A DNA stretch of 13,830 bases from UBA10906 sp049296695 (GCA_049296695.1 JBAQSX010000169.1:1-13830), one strand, 5' to 3'; positions 1-8,235 are shown, counted from the first letter of the stretch. Numbers and translations: made by a program. Notes: a model not told the origin generated them from the sequence alone.

Positions 1-155
1 GCGTTTTGTTAAAACCTACTCTTTTGAAGCACTACCAAATAAACGCAATTAATTGTTGTGCCTGTCAGAATCAAAATTTATAAAAGTCCAAATTAACAGA
101 ATAGTTATTGATAATAGCATTTTGCTAATTTTTTAATTTTGACAATATTGATGAT

Positions 156-186
156 ATTCCCAAGCTAAGAATTTTAGCTTGGGAAT
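156..186 (-). terminator. Perfect 13-bp hairpin downstream of the SulP gene
   Basis: ATTCCCAAGCTAA (156-168) and TTAGCTTGGGAAT (174-186) form a perfect 13-bp stem around a GAATT loop. It lies 11 bases past the stop of the minus-strand transporter gene, where a terminator is expected. No good U-tract follows on either strand, so it may be an mRNA-stabilising 3' hairpin or a terminator of weak canonical form. Confidence 0.55.
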
Positions 187-197
187 GATTAGCTGTT

Positions 198-1844
198 TTA
201 AGTGGAACTAATACGCCGCGCCGCTAGTGGATGCTCAGAAACGGATTCATGATATTCCAAACCTTGGAATTCAACCCGTCCACCTTTATTAAGATAATTA
301 TGTTCAAATTCATGGAAGAACTCCATCACAGTATGATCCAATAAATAAGCATCATTTAATTGGAAAATAACGGTTTTGCCTTGTTCTAATTCAGCTAAAG
401 CAGTTTTTAAAGCCAAGAAATTAGAAAACACCGCAGAGCCACTAATATCAATAATAATCACATCGCCACTTTTGCGTTCAATCACAAAATCGATTTTAAA
501 TAAATGCGTAAATTTCACGCCGCGAATACTATGAATTGATAATTTTACTAAAATACCAATAGCCACGCCGACTAATAAATCAGTAGCAATTACCCCAATA
601 ATCGTTACCACAAAAATAAATAATTGTTCTTTACCAATATCTTTCACTTTAATAAATTCTTTAGGGGCGGCTAAGCGAAACCCTGTAAATACTAATAAAG
701 AAGCCAATGCCGCTAAAGGAATACTGTGAATTAAATGCGGAAATAAAGCCACAAATAACAATAATAATACACCGTGAAAGAAATTCGCCCAGCTTGTTTT
801 CGCGCCATTATTCACATTAGCACTGCTACGCACAATTTCTGCAATCATGGGCAAACCGCCTAATAAACCAGAAACCAAGTTACCCGCGCCCACAGCCGTT
901 AAGTCTTTGTCTAAATTAGAATGCCGTTTATAAACATCGAGTTTATCAACCGCCATTGCACTTAATAAACTCTCTAAACTACCCACCAAACCAATACTAA
1001 CAACCGCTTCCCAAAATTCTAACGTACCCAGTTTTCCAAAGTCAGGAAAATAAAAACTCGCAAAGAAATTTTCAGGAATAGTCACTAAAAACTTAGGTCC
1101 TATAGTTTCTTCATGATGGGGCAGAAACTCAAATTCAGGATGAAACAAATACATGTGTTGATGTTCTAAGTCAAAATAACTCGCTAACGCCATGCCAACT
1201 AATACCACAATTAATGGCGCGGGAATCATTTTTAAATAGCGATTTTTTATCATATTCCAGACGATTAAAATCACTAAACCTGAAAAACCAATAATGGCAA
1301 TTTCAGTATTCAAATTCACAAAGCTATTAGGAATTTGCATAATGGTTGAAATCAAATCGCCCTTTTCGGGAGTCACGCCTAATACGACATGAATTTGTTT
1401 TGCCATGATAATAATACCAATGGCCGCCAGCATCCCGTGAACCACAGCGGCAGGAAAAAATGAGCTTAAACGACCCGCTTTAAATACGCCCATTAAAATT
1501 TGTAGCACACTGGCAATCACAATTGCCGCCAAGGTATAACGATACCCCGCCATCGCATCGCCTTCGCCCAATTCTTGCACCGCGCCCAATACCACCACAA
1601 TCAAACCAGCAGCAGGGCCGTTGATGGTGACATAAGAGCCGCTAAAACGTGATACCAATAAACCGCCGACAATGGCAGTAATCAAACCCGCTGAGGGTGG
1701 AAAACCCGAAGCCATTGAAATGCCCAAACACAAAGGCAAGGCAATCAAAAACACTAAAAAACCCGACAGTAAATCACTGCGCCAATTTTCTTTTAAACCT
1801 GCAATGCCAGTTTTAGGCAATGCTTCAAGAGAAGTCGTACTCAT
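198..1844 (-). CDS. SulP-family inorganic anion transporter with STAS domain
   Basis: 548-residue inner-membrane protein, normal length for the SulP (SLC26-like) family of sulfate/bicarbonate/dicarboxylate transporters. Residues about 24-440 are a series of hydrophobic helices and include family signatures: the early INGPAAG segment (74-80), ESLLSA (291-296), and the RHSNLDKDL to GLLGGLPM stretch (307-333). A cytoplasmic STAS domain fills about 450-545. Where anti-sigma-antagonist STAS domains carry a phosphorylatable Ser after Asp, this one has Asp-His (LLDHTVMEFF, 501-510), which I recall from a SulP subgroup. The start at 1844 is supported by GAGGA about ten bases upstream. It is divergent from the copper chaperone gene. 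The substrate cannot be read from sequence; sulfate or bicarbonate are the likely choices in a presumed sulfur oxidiser. No carbonic anhydrase gene is visible next to it. Confidence 0.93.
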   Translation of the reverse strand: MSTTSLEALPKTGIAGLKENWRSDLLSGFLVFLIALPLCLGISMASGFPPSAGLITAIVGGLLVSRFSGSYVTINGPAAGLIVVVLGAVQELGEGDAMAGYRYTLAAIVIASVLQILMGVFKAGRLSSFFPAAVVHGMLAAIGIIIMAKQIHVVLGVTPEKGDLISTIMQIPNSFVNLNTEIAIIGFSGLVILIVWNMIKNRYLKMIPAPLIVVLVGMALASYFDLEHQHMYLFHPEFEFLPHHEETIGPKFLVTIPENFFASFYFPDFGKLGTLEFWEAVVSIGLVGSLESLLSAMAVDKLDVYKRHSNLDKDLTAVGAGNLVSGLLGGLPMIAEIVRSSANVNNGAKTSWANFFHGVLLLLFVALFPHLIHSIPLAALASLLVFTGFRLAAPKEFIKVKDIGKEQLFIFVVTIIGVIATDLLVGVAIGILVKLSIHSIRGVKFTHLFKIDFVIERKSGDVIIIDISGSAVFSNFLALKTALAELEQGKTVIFQLNDAYLLDHTVMEFFHEFEHNYLNKGGRVEFQGLEYHESVSEHPLAARRISST

Positions 1845-1902
1845 GGATTAAGTCCTCATAGAATTCAAAAAACATGGCTCTGTGCCGCCACGCGATGCGA
1901 AT

Positions 1903-1957
1903 ACTCTAGGGGCTTATCATTAACAAACACTTAACCCAAAATTAACCTATTCTTAAA
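1903..1957 (-). promoter_or_regulatory. Four 11-bp-phased TTAA direct repeats with candidate -10 for the transporter gene
   Basis: On the plus strand TTAAC starts at 1920, 1931 and 1942, and TTAAA at 1953, an exact 11-bp period. OmpR/PhoB-family response regulators bind tandem half-sites with this spacing. Read on the minus strand, the last half-site ends 11 bp before TAGAGT (1908-1903), a possible -10 box for the SulP gene, which is the geometry of a class-II activated promoter. The copZ start lies about 110 bp away on the other side, so it could respond as well. Regulator identity is unknown; the response regulator in this window has no DNA-binding domain. Confidence 0.4.
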
Positions 1958-2067
1958 ATACAAAATTTCTTTCTCAAAGTAGCTAAGACTATTTCATAAT
2001 AATGGGGCTTATCGTTACTATGAATCTAATTAAATACTTTTAACTTACTAAAACTAAAGGAAAAACG

Positions 2068-2286
2068 ATGATTGAAAAACGCGTATTCAATGTCACTGGT
2101 ATGAAATGCGGTGGCTGTGAAAACAATGTCAGTGAAAAATTAACGGCTTTAGACGGTGTGATTAGCGTCACTGCCTCAAGTAAAGAAAACCAAGTGAGCG
2201 TAGAATTTGATAACGAACAATTAGATGTTGATGCTATTGAAGAGGTAATTACCGCCGCTGGTTTTCACGTTGAAGAAGATGAATAA
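2068..2286 (+). CDS. copZ: Copper chaperone, single heavy-metal-associated (HMA) domain
   Basis: 72-residue cytoplasmic protein consisting of one HMA (ferredoxin-like) domain. The metal site GMKCGGC lies at residues 11-17 with Cys14 and Cys17, the CxxC pair that binds Cu(I) in CopZ/Atx1 proteins. The domain spans roughly residues 4-69 and the tail is acidic (EEDE). Known CopZ proteins deliver Cu(I) to CopA-type ATPases; a CopA gene lies about 3.7 kb downstream on the same strand. AAAGGA six bases before the ATG is a good ribosome-binding site. A strong hairpin follows the stop, so it is probably a single-gene transcript. A mercury or other soft-metal HMA protein is the alternative, but the copper ATPase nearby favours copper. 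Confidence 0.88.
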   Translation: MIEKRVFNVTGMKCGGCENNVSEKLTALDGVISVTASSKENQVSVEFDNEQLDVDAIEEVITAAGFHVEEDE

Positions 2287-2315
2287 ACTGATAAGTAATA
2301 GATAAATTACTTTGC

Positions 2316-2345
2316 TAGCGTCCAAAATTATGATTTTGGACGCTA
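2316..2345 (+). terminator. Perfect 13-bp hairpin after copZ
   Basis: TAGCGTCCAAAAT (2316-2328) and ATTTTGGACGCTA (2333-2345) pair perfectly around the loop TATG, starting 29 bases after the copZ stop. The U-run is missing, but position and stability make it the likely 3' end of the copZ transcript. Confidence 0.6.
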
Positions 2346-2385
2346 ATAATTCAGTACAGGTTTTTCAAAATCAGTTATTACTATT

Positions 2386-2600
2386 TGAAGTTACGCAGTA
2401 GTATAAATGTAGGGGCAAATAATAATTTGCCCCTAATAACGAACTGTTGTACAAGGGTGAATGTATTGTTGCGGTTAAATAACTGAAGTTACTTCATTAA
2501 CATAATGTTTTTCAACAAGGGCAAATAATAATTTGCCCCTACAATTCAACGATGTCGTACGCGTAAATCATTATTTGCCCTTTTCTACTGCATAACTTGA
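2386..2600. repeat. Nested palindromic intergenic repeat cluster, MITE/REP-like
   Basis: This stretch fills most of the gap between copZ and the response regulator. Two palindromes share the core GGGCAAAT-AATA-ATTTGCCC (2410-2435 with an 11-bp stem, 2519-2538 with an 8-bp stem), and a half copy with ATTATTTGCCC ends at 2580. The block is bounded by imperfect inverted repeats: TGAAGTTACGCAGTAG (2386-2401) and CTACTGCATAACTTGA (2585-2600) match at 14 of 16 positions. TGAAGTTAC recurs at 2484-2492 ahead of the second palindrome. No coding frame is evident. A REP-like or miniature element is inferred from structure only. Confidence 0.6.
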
Positions 2601-2649
2601 GTTAAATAATAAAATTCGTATTCCCCATCCAATAGCTAAAAGAGTAACA

Positions 2650-4719
2650 ATGCCTGACAGTGACATATTAAAAAACTTTAGCGTACTTTATGTTGAAGAT
2701 GAACCCGATGCACGCGAAGAATTAGCCCAATTTTTAAAACGTCGTGCTAAAAACCTATACCTTGCCGATAATGGCAAACAAGGTTTAACTTTATTTACTG
2801 AGCATCAGCCCGACATAGTCATCACCGATATATTAATGCCTGTGATGAATGGTTTGGACATGGCAAAAGAAATAAAACTCTTCAAACCCGACACGCCTAT
2901 CATTATTACCACCGCTTTTAATGAAGCCGAATTTTTCTTACGCGCTATTGAATTAGGTATTGATAAATATGTATTAAAACCCATTAAAGCAAGGCAATTA
3001 TTAATTGCCTTACAAGAAATGGCATGGCTACTCAAAGCCCAAAAAGAATTAAAACTCTCAGCGACGGTATTTAATGTTTCCGCTGAGGGTATTTTAGTCA
3101 CCGATGCTGATAATAAAATTGTAGCCGTCAATCCCGCGTTTTTACGCATTACAGGTTATAACGATGAAGATGTTTTAGGGTTTAATCCTAAAATATTAAA
3201 TTCAGGTAGACAAGACAAAAATTTTTACCAAAATCTTTGGCAAGAATTAATGAATAAACATCGTTGGCAAGGTGAAATGTGGAATCGGCGTAAAAATGGG
3301 GAAATCTATCCAGAATGGCTAACCATTAGTGTAGTCACTGATAATCATAATAAAGTAATTTATCATGTCGGGGTATTTTCTGATATTACTGCTCGAAAAG
3401 AAGCCGAACAAAAACTTTATCATCTTGCCCATTATGACCCCTTAACTAAATTACCTAATCGCACCTTATTACAAGATCGATTACAACAAGCCATCGAACA
3501 CGCCCAGCGACAAAAAACAAACCATGTCGGCTTATTATTTATTGATTTAGACCGATTTAAATTAGTTAATGATTTATATGGTCACATGATGGGCGATTTA
3601 TTATTACAAGAAGTGGCTTTAAGATTAAAAGACAGTGTCCGTGCCAGTGATACCGTGTCCCGATTAGGCGGTGATGAATTTGTGGTGTTATTACCGCAAT
3701 TAGATTATGGCGAAAAAGCCGCAATAGTGGCTAGACATATTGTCGATAGTTTAATGCAGCCTTTTTTTATAAATGATCAAGAAATACAAATTGGTAGTAG
3801 CGTAGGTATTAGTCTGTATCCTGATAATGGTAATGATGTCGATAGTTTAATGAAAACTGCCGATGCCGCCATGTATAGCGTTAAAGAAGCGGGACGTAAT
3901 CATTTTCGGTTTTTTCATGAAGAAATGAATCTGCGTTTAATGGAAAAAATCGCTTTAGAAAAAGCCTTATATACCGCTTTGCAACATCAACAATTTGAAT
4001 TGCATTACCAACCCTTATTTGATTTTGAAAGTAATCGTATTGAAGCCGTAGAGGCATTATTGCGCTGGCATCATCCTGACGGCAGATTATTATTACCTAG
4101 AGATTTTTTAGCCTTAGCTGAAGAATCAGGGCTTATTTTTCCTTTAGGACAATGGGTATTACGCACCGCTTTGAGCGAAATTAAAGCACTGCAAGCGCAA
4201 GGTGCAACTGAGTTAAAACTAGCGGTTAATATTTCAGCCAAACAATTAGCCGCGCCTGATTTTATTAAACAATTAACGGCTTTATTAATTGAACAAAATT
4301 TTAATCCGCATTGTTTAGAATTAGAGTTAGCCGAAAATGTATTGCTCAATGCCTCAGAACAGGAATTGACCGTATTAAAACAACTGCATAGTTTAGGGAT
4401 TGCTATTGTTATTAATGATTTTGGTTTTGGTTATGCTTCTTTACTGCATCTAAATTCAGTACCTATTAATCGTTTAAAATTAGACCGCTCTTTTTTAATT
4501 AATGCTTTAGCGGATCGTAATAACTTTAGTGTTATTTCAGCAATTATGGCAATGGCAAAAAGTTTAGCGTTAAAAGTGACTATTGGTGATTTAGAAACGT
4601 CTCAGCAAGTGGCTTTATTAGAAGATCAATTAAATGTGCAGGTACAGGGGTTTCATTTTTGCAAGCCCTTACCTTTAAAACAATTAGAGCAACAATTAAA
4701 ACCCATAGGCGATGAATAA
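2650..4719 (+). CDS. Response regulator with PAS, GGDEF and (degenerate) EAL domains
   Basis: 689-residue cytoplasmic c-di-GMP signalling protein. The receiver (about 9-125) has the acidic pocket EDE (16-18), phospho-acceptor Asp60 and Lys110-Pro111. A PAS domain follows (about 137-250), then GGDEF (about 258-423) with an intact GGDEF motif at 340-344 and the inhibitory I-site RASD (331-334) five residues before it, so diguanylate cyclase activity is expected. The EAL domain (about 435-685) keeps EAL (468-470), Asn527, Glu559, Lys610 and Gln666. However, the usual DDFGTG motif is NDFGFG (589-594), losing the first metal-binding Asp, and the usual EGVET is GDLET (646-650), losing the first Glu. 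Phosphodiesterase activity is therefore doubtful. The stop overlaps the start of the histidine kinase gene (TAATG), so the two are probably translationally coupled partners. The ribosome site is weak (AAGAG). Confidence 0.93.
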   Translation: MPDSDILKNFSVLYVEDEPDAREELAQFLKRRAKNLYLADNGKQGLTLFTEHQPDIVITDILMPVMNGLDMAKEIKLFKPDTPIIITTAFNEAEFFLRAIELGIDKYVLKPIKARQLLIALQEMAWLLKAQKELKLSATVFNVSAEGILVTDADNKIVAVNPAFLRITGYNDEDVLGFNPKILNSGRQDKNFYQNLWQELMNKHRWQGEMWNRRKNGEIYPEWLTISVVTDNHNKVIYHVGVFSDITARKEAEQKLYHLAHYDPLTKLPNRTLLQDRLQQAIEHAQRQKTNHVGLLFIDLDRFKLVNDLYGHMMGDLLLQEVALRLKDSVRASDTVSRLGGDEFVVLLPQLDYGEKAAIVARHIVDSLMQPFFINDQEIQIGSSVGISLYPDNGNDVDSLMKTADAAMYSVKEAGRNHFRFFHEEMNLRLMEKIALEKALYTALQHQQFELHYQPLFDFESNRIEAVEALLRWHHPDGRLLLPRDFLALAEESGLIFPLGQWVLRTALSEIKALQAQGATELKLAVNISAKQLAAPDFIKQLTALLIEQNFNPHCLELELAENVLLNASEQELTVLKQLHSLGIAIVINDFGFGYASLLHLNSVPINRLKLDRSFLINALADRNNFSVISAIMAMAKSLALKVTIGDLETSQQVALLEDQLNVQVQGFHFCKPLPLKQLEQQLKPIGDE

Positions 4720-5912
4720 TGTCATGGTTTGATACTCACGCAGTTAGCCCTCACGGCTATTGTTTATTATGGCAACCGCAATTAATTGCCCTTCATGTCA
4801 TTACGCAGACCTTAATTGCCATTGCCTATATTATTATTCCAATAATTATTTGTTTAGTAGTACGCAAAAAAAGTCATATTGAAAATAAACGTTTTTTTTA
4901 TTTATTTTCTTTATTTATTTTTGCCTGTGCTATTAATCATATTATGGCTATTATTGTCATTTGGTATCCTTATTATGTACTACAAGGATTAACAATGGCA
5001 GTGACTGCTTTAACGGCATTAATTACTGTTTGGGTATTATGGCGAAGCATTCCTGATTTAATTAAATTACCCTCGGTGCAGTTATTGCAACAAGTCAATG
5101 CACAATTAACCCAAGAAATTGAACGCCGTAAAGTAGCCGATGAAAACTTGCATACTTTAAATGAAACCCTAGAAAAACGCGTAGCTAGCGAAGTTAAAAA
5201 TAATCGCGAAAAAGATTTATTATTAATTCAACAATCGCGTTTAGCGGCTATGGGTGAGATGATTGGTAATATTGCGCATCAATGGCGACAGCCTATTAAT
5301 GCGTTAAATTTAGTATTAATGAATATTGCCGATGCTTATCAATACAATGAGCTAACCCCTGAGGTATTAGATAAACAAATTGCTAAAGGGGAGCGATTAG
5401 TAGAAGCGATGTCGGGGACTATTGATGATTTTCGTAATTTTTTTAAATCCGAAAGCAGTCAAGAATTATTTGAAATCAATAGCTCAGTCCATGACACTAT
5501 TGGTATTATTGAAGCCAGTTGTCGTAATCATAATATTATTATTGAAGTGATTGAAACCGATAGTTTAAAAATGCTAGGTTTTCCCGGTCAATATCGGCAA
5601 GCCTTATTAAATATCATGGGTAATGCTAAAGATATTTTAATAGAACGCAAAATTAATCACGGTAAAATCACTGTTCAATTAAATCAGCAAAATGAAAAAG
5701 CTATTGTCAGTATTGCTGATAATGCAGGTGGTATTGAAGAGTCTGTTATTGCTAAAGTATTCGACCCTTATTTTACTACTCGCGTTCAAGGTAATGGTAT
5801 TGGTTTATATATGACAAAAATGATTATTGAAAATAATATGCACGGTAGTGTTAGTGCGCAAAATAGTAATAATGGCGCAGTATTTATTATTGAAACGCCG
5901 CTGGCGAAATAA
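4719..5912 (+). CDS. Membrane sensor histidine kinase with ethylene-receptor-like N-terminal domain
   Basis: 397 residues. The N-terminus has three transmembrane helices (about 25-48, 58-80, 85-108) and matches the layout of the ethylene-binding domain of plant ETR1 and bacterial relatives: PHGYCLLWQP near the start, LIAIAYIIIP in helix 1, C-x3-H (Cys70, His74) in helix 2, and WRSIPDL after helix 3. In ETR1 the equivalent Cys65 and His69 hold Cu(I). The helix-1 Asp needed for ethylene binding in ETR1 (Asp25) appears as Gln30 here. A coiled coil (about 120-170) leads to a dimerisation domain with phospho-His187 in IAHQWRQP, then an HATPase with N302, DNAGG (334-338) and GNGIG (358-362). It very likely phosphorylates the upstream response regulator, with which it overlaps by one base. 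The ligand is unknown; copper, ethylene-like or redox signals are possible, and the copper genes either side suggest copper is at least a cofactor. Confidence 0.9.
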   Translation: MSWFDTHAVSPHGYCLLWQPQLIALHVITQTLIAIAYIIIPIIICLVVRKKSHIENKRFFYLFSLFIFACAINHIMAIIVIWYPYYVLQGLTMAVTALTALITVWVLWRSIPDLIKLPSVQLLQQVNAQLTQEIERRKVADENLHTLNETLEKRVASEVKNNREKDLLLIQQSRLAAMGEMIGNIAHQWRQPINALNLVLMNIADAYQYNELTPEVLDKQIAKGERLVEAMSGTIDDFRNFFKSESSQELFEINSSVHDTIGIIEASCRNHNIIIEVIETDSLKMLGFPGQYRQALLNIMGNAKDILIERKINHGKITVQLNQQNEKAIVSIADNAGGIEESVIAKVFDPYFTTRVQGNGIGLYMTKMIIENNMHGSVSAQNSNNGAVFIIETPLAK

Positions 5913-5929
5913 TCAAAATAAATAATGGA

Positions 5930-5949
5930 GTACAAACCTAGGTTTGTAC
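5930..5949. promoter_or_regulatory. Perfect 20-bp dyad between kinase gene and copA
   Basis: GTACAAACCTAGGTTTGTAC is a gapless perfect palindrome 37 bases before the copA start and 17 bases after the kinase stop. As DNA it is a good candidate operator for a dimeric regulator of copA. As RNA it could fold into an 8-bp stem with a CTAG loop and end the kinase transcript, though no U-run follows directly. It does not resemble the CueR-type site known for copA promoters. Confidence 0.45.
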
Positions 5950-5985
5950 CTTAACAATTTTAAATAATTACCTAAAGGTAGTGTT

Positions 5986-8217
5986 ATGTCCTCTCCCCAA
6001 GAAAATCCCGAAGAAATTCGGTTATCGATTTTAGGTATGCGTTGCGCGGGTTGTATTAGCGCGGTTGAAGGCGCGTTAAATAGCGTGTCTGGTGTGACTG
6101 CGGTTAATGTCAATTTTGCCGACCATTCAGCCGTAGTTACAGGCTCACCCGACCCAGAGCAACTCACCAAAGCCATAAAAGCCGCAGGTTTTGATTGCGC
6201 CATTATGGAGGGTTTTGAAGACCCCACAGAGCAAGAAGCCCAAGAACATCAACGTTACCGAGCCTTATTAAAAAAAGCCGCCGTTGCTGGGGCGTTTGGC
6301 ATTAGTTTAATGATTTTAGAACACACAGGCGGCTTGCCTGACATGGGTTCGGCATCGGGTTCGTGGCTGTGGCCCATTATTGCCATACTGACTTTAGCGG
6401 TTTTAGTGCATTCGGGTTGGCATTTTTATAGCGGCGCGTGGCAATCGTTGTTATTAAAACAAGCCAATATGGATACGTTAATTGCGTTAGGCACAGGTTC
6501 GGCGTGGCTGTATTCGTGCATTGTCATTGATTACTATAGCCTTTTACCCGCAATGGCAAAACACGCTTATTTTGAAGCGGCAGTGATGATTTTAGCCTTT
6601 ATTAACCTAGGCTCAGCTTTAGAAACCCTAGCGCGTGGCAGAACCTCAAGCGCGATTCGGCAATTAATTGGCTTGCAACCACGCACTGCCAGAGTAGTAC
6701 GCGAAGGCATAGAACAAGACATTGCCATCGAACAAGTCGGTTTAGGTGAAACTTTGCGGGTGCGGCCGGGTGAAAAAATCGCCGTAGACGGCATTATCAT
6801 TGAAGGGCATTCCAGCGTTGATGAATCCATGCTCACAGGTGAATCGATGCCAATCGAAAAAACCATCGGCATGAAAGTCGCCGCTGGCACCATGAATCAA
6901 TCGGGTAGCTTTTTATTTACCGCCACGCGTATTGGACGCGACACCGCTTTAGCGCAAATTATTCACAGCGTGCGCCAAGCGCAAAGTAGCAAACCCACTA
7001 TTGCCCGTCTTGCCGATAAAATTGCCAGCGTGTTTGTGCCAGTGGTGGTCGCTATTTCAGTATTCACCTTTTTTGTTTGGTTAATTTTCGGCCCAGAGCC
7101 TTCGCTAGGTTATGCCTTTATTACCTCCATGACCGTGCTGGTGATTGCTTGCCCTTGCGCCTTGGGTTTAGCCACACCGATTTCAGTCATGGTTGCAGTC
7201 GGCAGAGCCGCGCAAACAGGGATTTTGATTCGCAAAGGTGAAGCCTTGCAAACTGCTGGCAAATTAACTTGCTTGGTTTTAGATAAAACAGGCACAGTCA
7301 CCCAAGGCAAACCCACAGTGGCGAGCGTAGAAAGTCTCAACAATTTTAATGCAGACTTATTATTGCAACTTGCCGCCAGTTTAGAGTCAGGTTCAGAACA
7401 TCCTTTAGCGGCGGCGATTTTAGCCAAAGCCAAAGAACAAGACTTGCCCTTGAAAAAAGTTAAAAAATTCAAAGCCATTGCAGGTCATGGCATTAGCGGT
7501 GTCTGTGATGAGCAAGCCTTATTATTGGGCAATAGCGCGTTAATGACAGCGCAAAACATTGTTTTAGGCGAATACGAAGCGCGTTTAAAAACCTTATCAG
7601 CTCTAGGTCAAACGCCGATGTTGCTGGCAATTAATCAACAACTTGTCGGCATTATCAGTGTTGCCGATGCCATCAAAGCCGATTCAGCCAGCGCGGTGCA
7701 AGCTTTGCAAGCCGCTGGGATTCGTTTGTTAATGGTGACAGGCGACAATGAAATCACCGCGCTGGCGATTGCTCAGCAAGCAGGAATTGCCGAAGTTCGC
7801 GCTCAAGTGTTGCCGCAAGATAAAGCCGAAGTGGTGCGCGAACTGCAAGCCCAAGGTGAGATTGTCGGCATGGTGGGTGATGGCATTAATGACGCGCCTG
7901 CTTTAGCGCAAGCCAATGTTGGTTTTGCCATTGGCACAGGCACTGACGTTGCCATTGAAAGTGCGGATGTGGTGATTTTGCAAGGTTCATTATTAAAAAT
8001 AATGGAGAGTATTAATTTATCCAAAGCCACCATGATTAATATTAAACAAAATCTATTTGGGGCGTTTATTTATAATACTTTGAGTATTCCATTAGCGGCG
8101 GGTTTATTTTATCCCTTATTTGGGGTGTTATTAAATCCAATGATTGCAGGTTTAGCAATGGCATTATCATCGGTGACTGTTGTGAGTAATGCTAATCGAT
8201 TGAGATGGATTAAATAG
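5986..8217 (+). CDS. copA: Cu(+)-exporting P1B-type ATPase
   Basis: 743-residue inner-membrane pump that expels Cu(I) from the cytoplasm using ATP. One N-terminal HMA domain carries GMRCAGC (17-23). The core motifs are all present: TGES (284-287) in the actuator, CPC (389-391) in the metal-binding helix, DKTGT with phospho-Asp433, SEHP (His472-Pro473) in the nucleotide domain, and GDGIND (631-636). The last two helices contain YNTLSIP and NPMIAGLAMALSS, typical of the Cu(I) subgroup. Length is normal and nothing is missing. AAAGGT six bases before the ATG is a good ribosome site. A 20-bp dyad precedes the gene, so it may have its own promoter. The CopZ-like chaperone upstream is the likely donor. 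A Cu-loading role for the adjacent ethylene-receptor-like kinase, as plant RAN1 serves ETR1, is possible but inferred. Confidence 0.95.
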   Translation: MSSPQENPEEIRLSILGMRCAGCISAVEGALNSVSGVTAVNVNFADHSAVVTGSPDPEQLTKAIKAAGFDCAIMEGFEDPTEQEAQEHQRYRALLKKAAVAGAFGISLMILEHTGGLPDMGSASGSWLWPIIAILTLAVLVHSGWHFYSGAWQSLLLKQANMDTLIALGTGSAWLYSCIVIDYYSLLPAMAKHAYFEAAVMILAFINLGSALETLARGRTSSAIRQLIGLQPRTARVVREGIEQDIAIEQVGLGETLRVRPGEKIAVDGIIIEGHSSVDESMLTGESMPIEKTIGMKVAAGTMNQSGSFLFTATRIGRDTALAQIIHSVRQAQSSKPTIARLADKIASVFVPVVVAISVFTFFVWLIFGPEPSLGYAFITSMTVLVIACPCALGLATPISVMVAVGRAAQTGILIRKGEALQTAGKLTCLVLDKTGTVTQGKPTVASVESLNNFNADLLLQLAASLESGSEHPLAAAILAKAKEQDLPLKKVKKFKAIAGHGISGVCDEQALLLGNSALMTAQNIVLGEYEARLKTLSALGQTPMLLAINQQLVGIISVADAIKADSASAVQALQAAGIRLLMVTGDNEITALAIAQQAGIAEVRAQVLPQDKAEVVRELQAQGEIVGMVGDGINDAPALAQANVGFAIGTGTDVAIESADVVILQGSLLKIMESINLSKATMINIKQNLFGAFIYNTLSIPLAAGLFYPLFGVLLNPMIAGLAMALSSVTVVSNANRLRWIK

Positions 8218-8235
8218 CTTAAAGGTAGTTGATAT

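Noticed and set aside
1..155. Possible end of an upstream gene at the window's left edge
   Set aside because: AT-rich sequence with stops in the frames examined and no recognisable protein tail; only a small GTTTT/AAAAC inverted repeat near the edge, too short to interpret.
2410..2580. Possible CRISPR array from the repeated GGGCAAAT sequences
   Set aside because: Only two full copies and one half copy, palindromic, with irregular spacing (about 106 and 40-50 bases) and no cas genes; a REP/MITE-like cluster fits better.
5920..5960. CueR/MerR-type copA promoter with the dyad between -35 and -10
   Set aside because: No credible -35 and -10 pair with 19-20 bp spacing brackets the dyad and its sequence is unlike the known CueR site.
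5913..6227. Antisense open frame overlapping the copA start and the dyad
   Set aside because: It overlaps the clear HMA domain of CopA and has no supporting motif; shadow frame.
7110..7478. Antisense open frame within copA
   Set aside because: It covers the CPC and DKTGT motifs of a well-conserved ATPase read in the right frame; the antisense protein shows no recognisable features.
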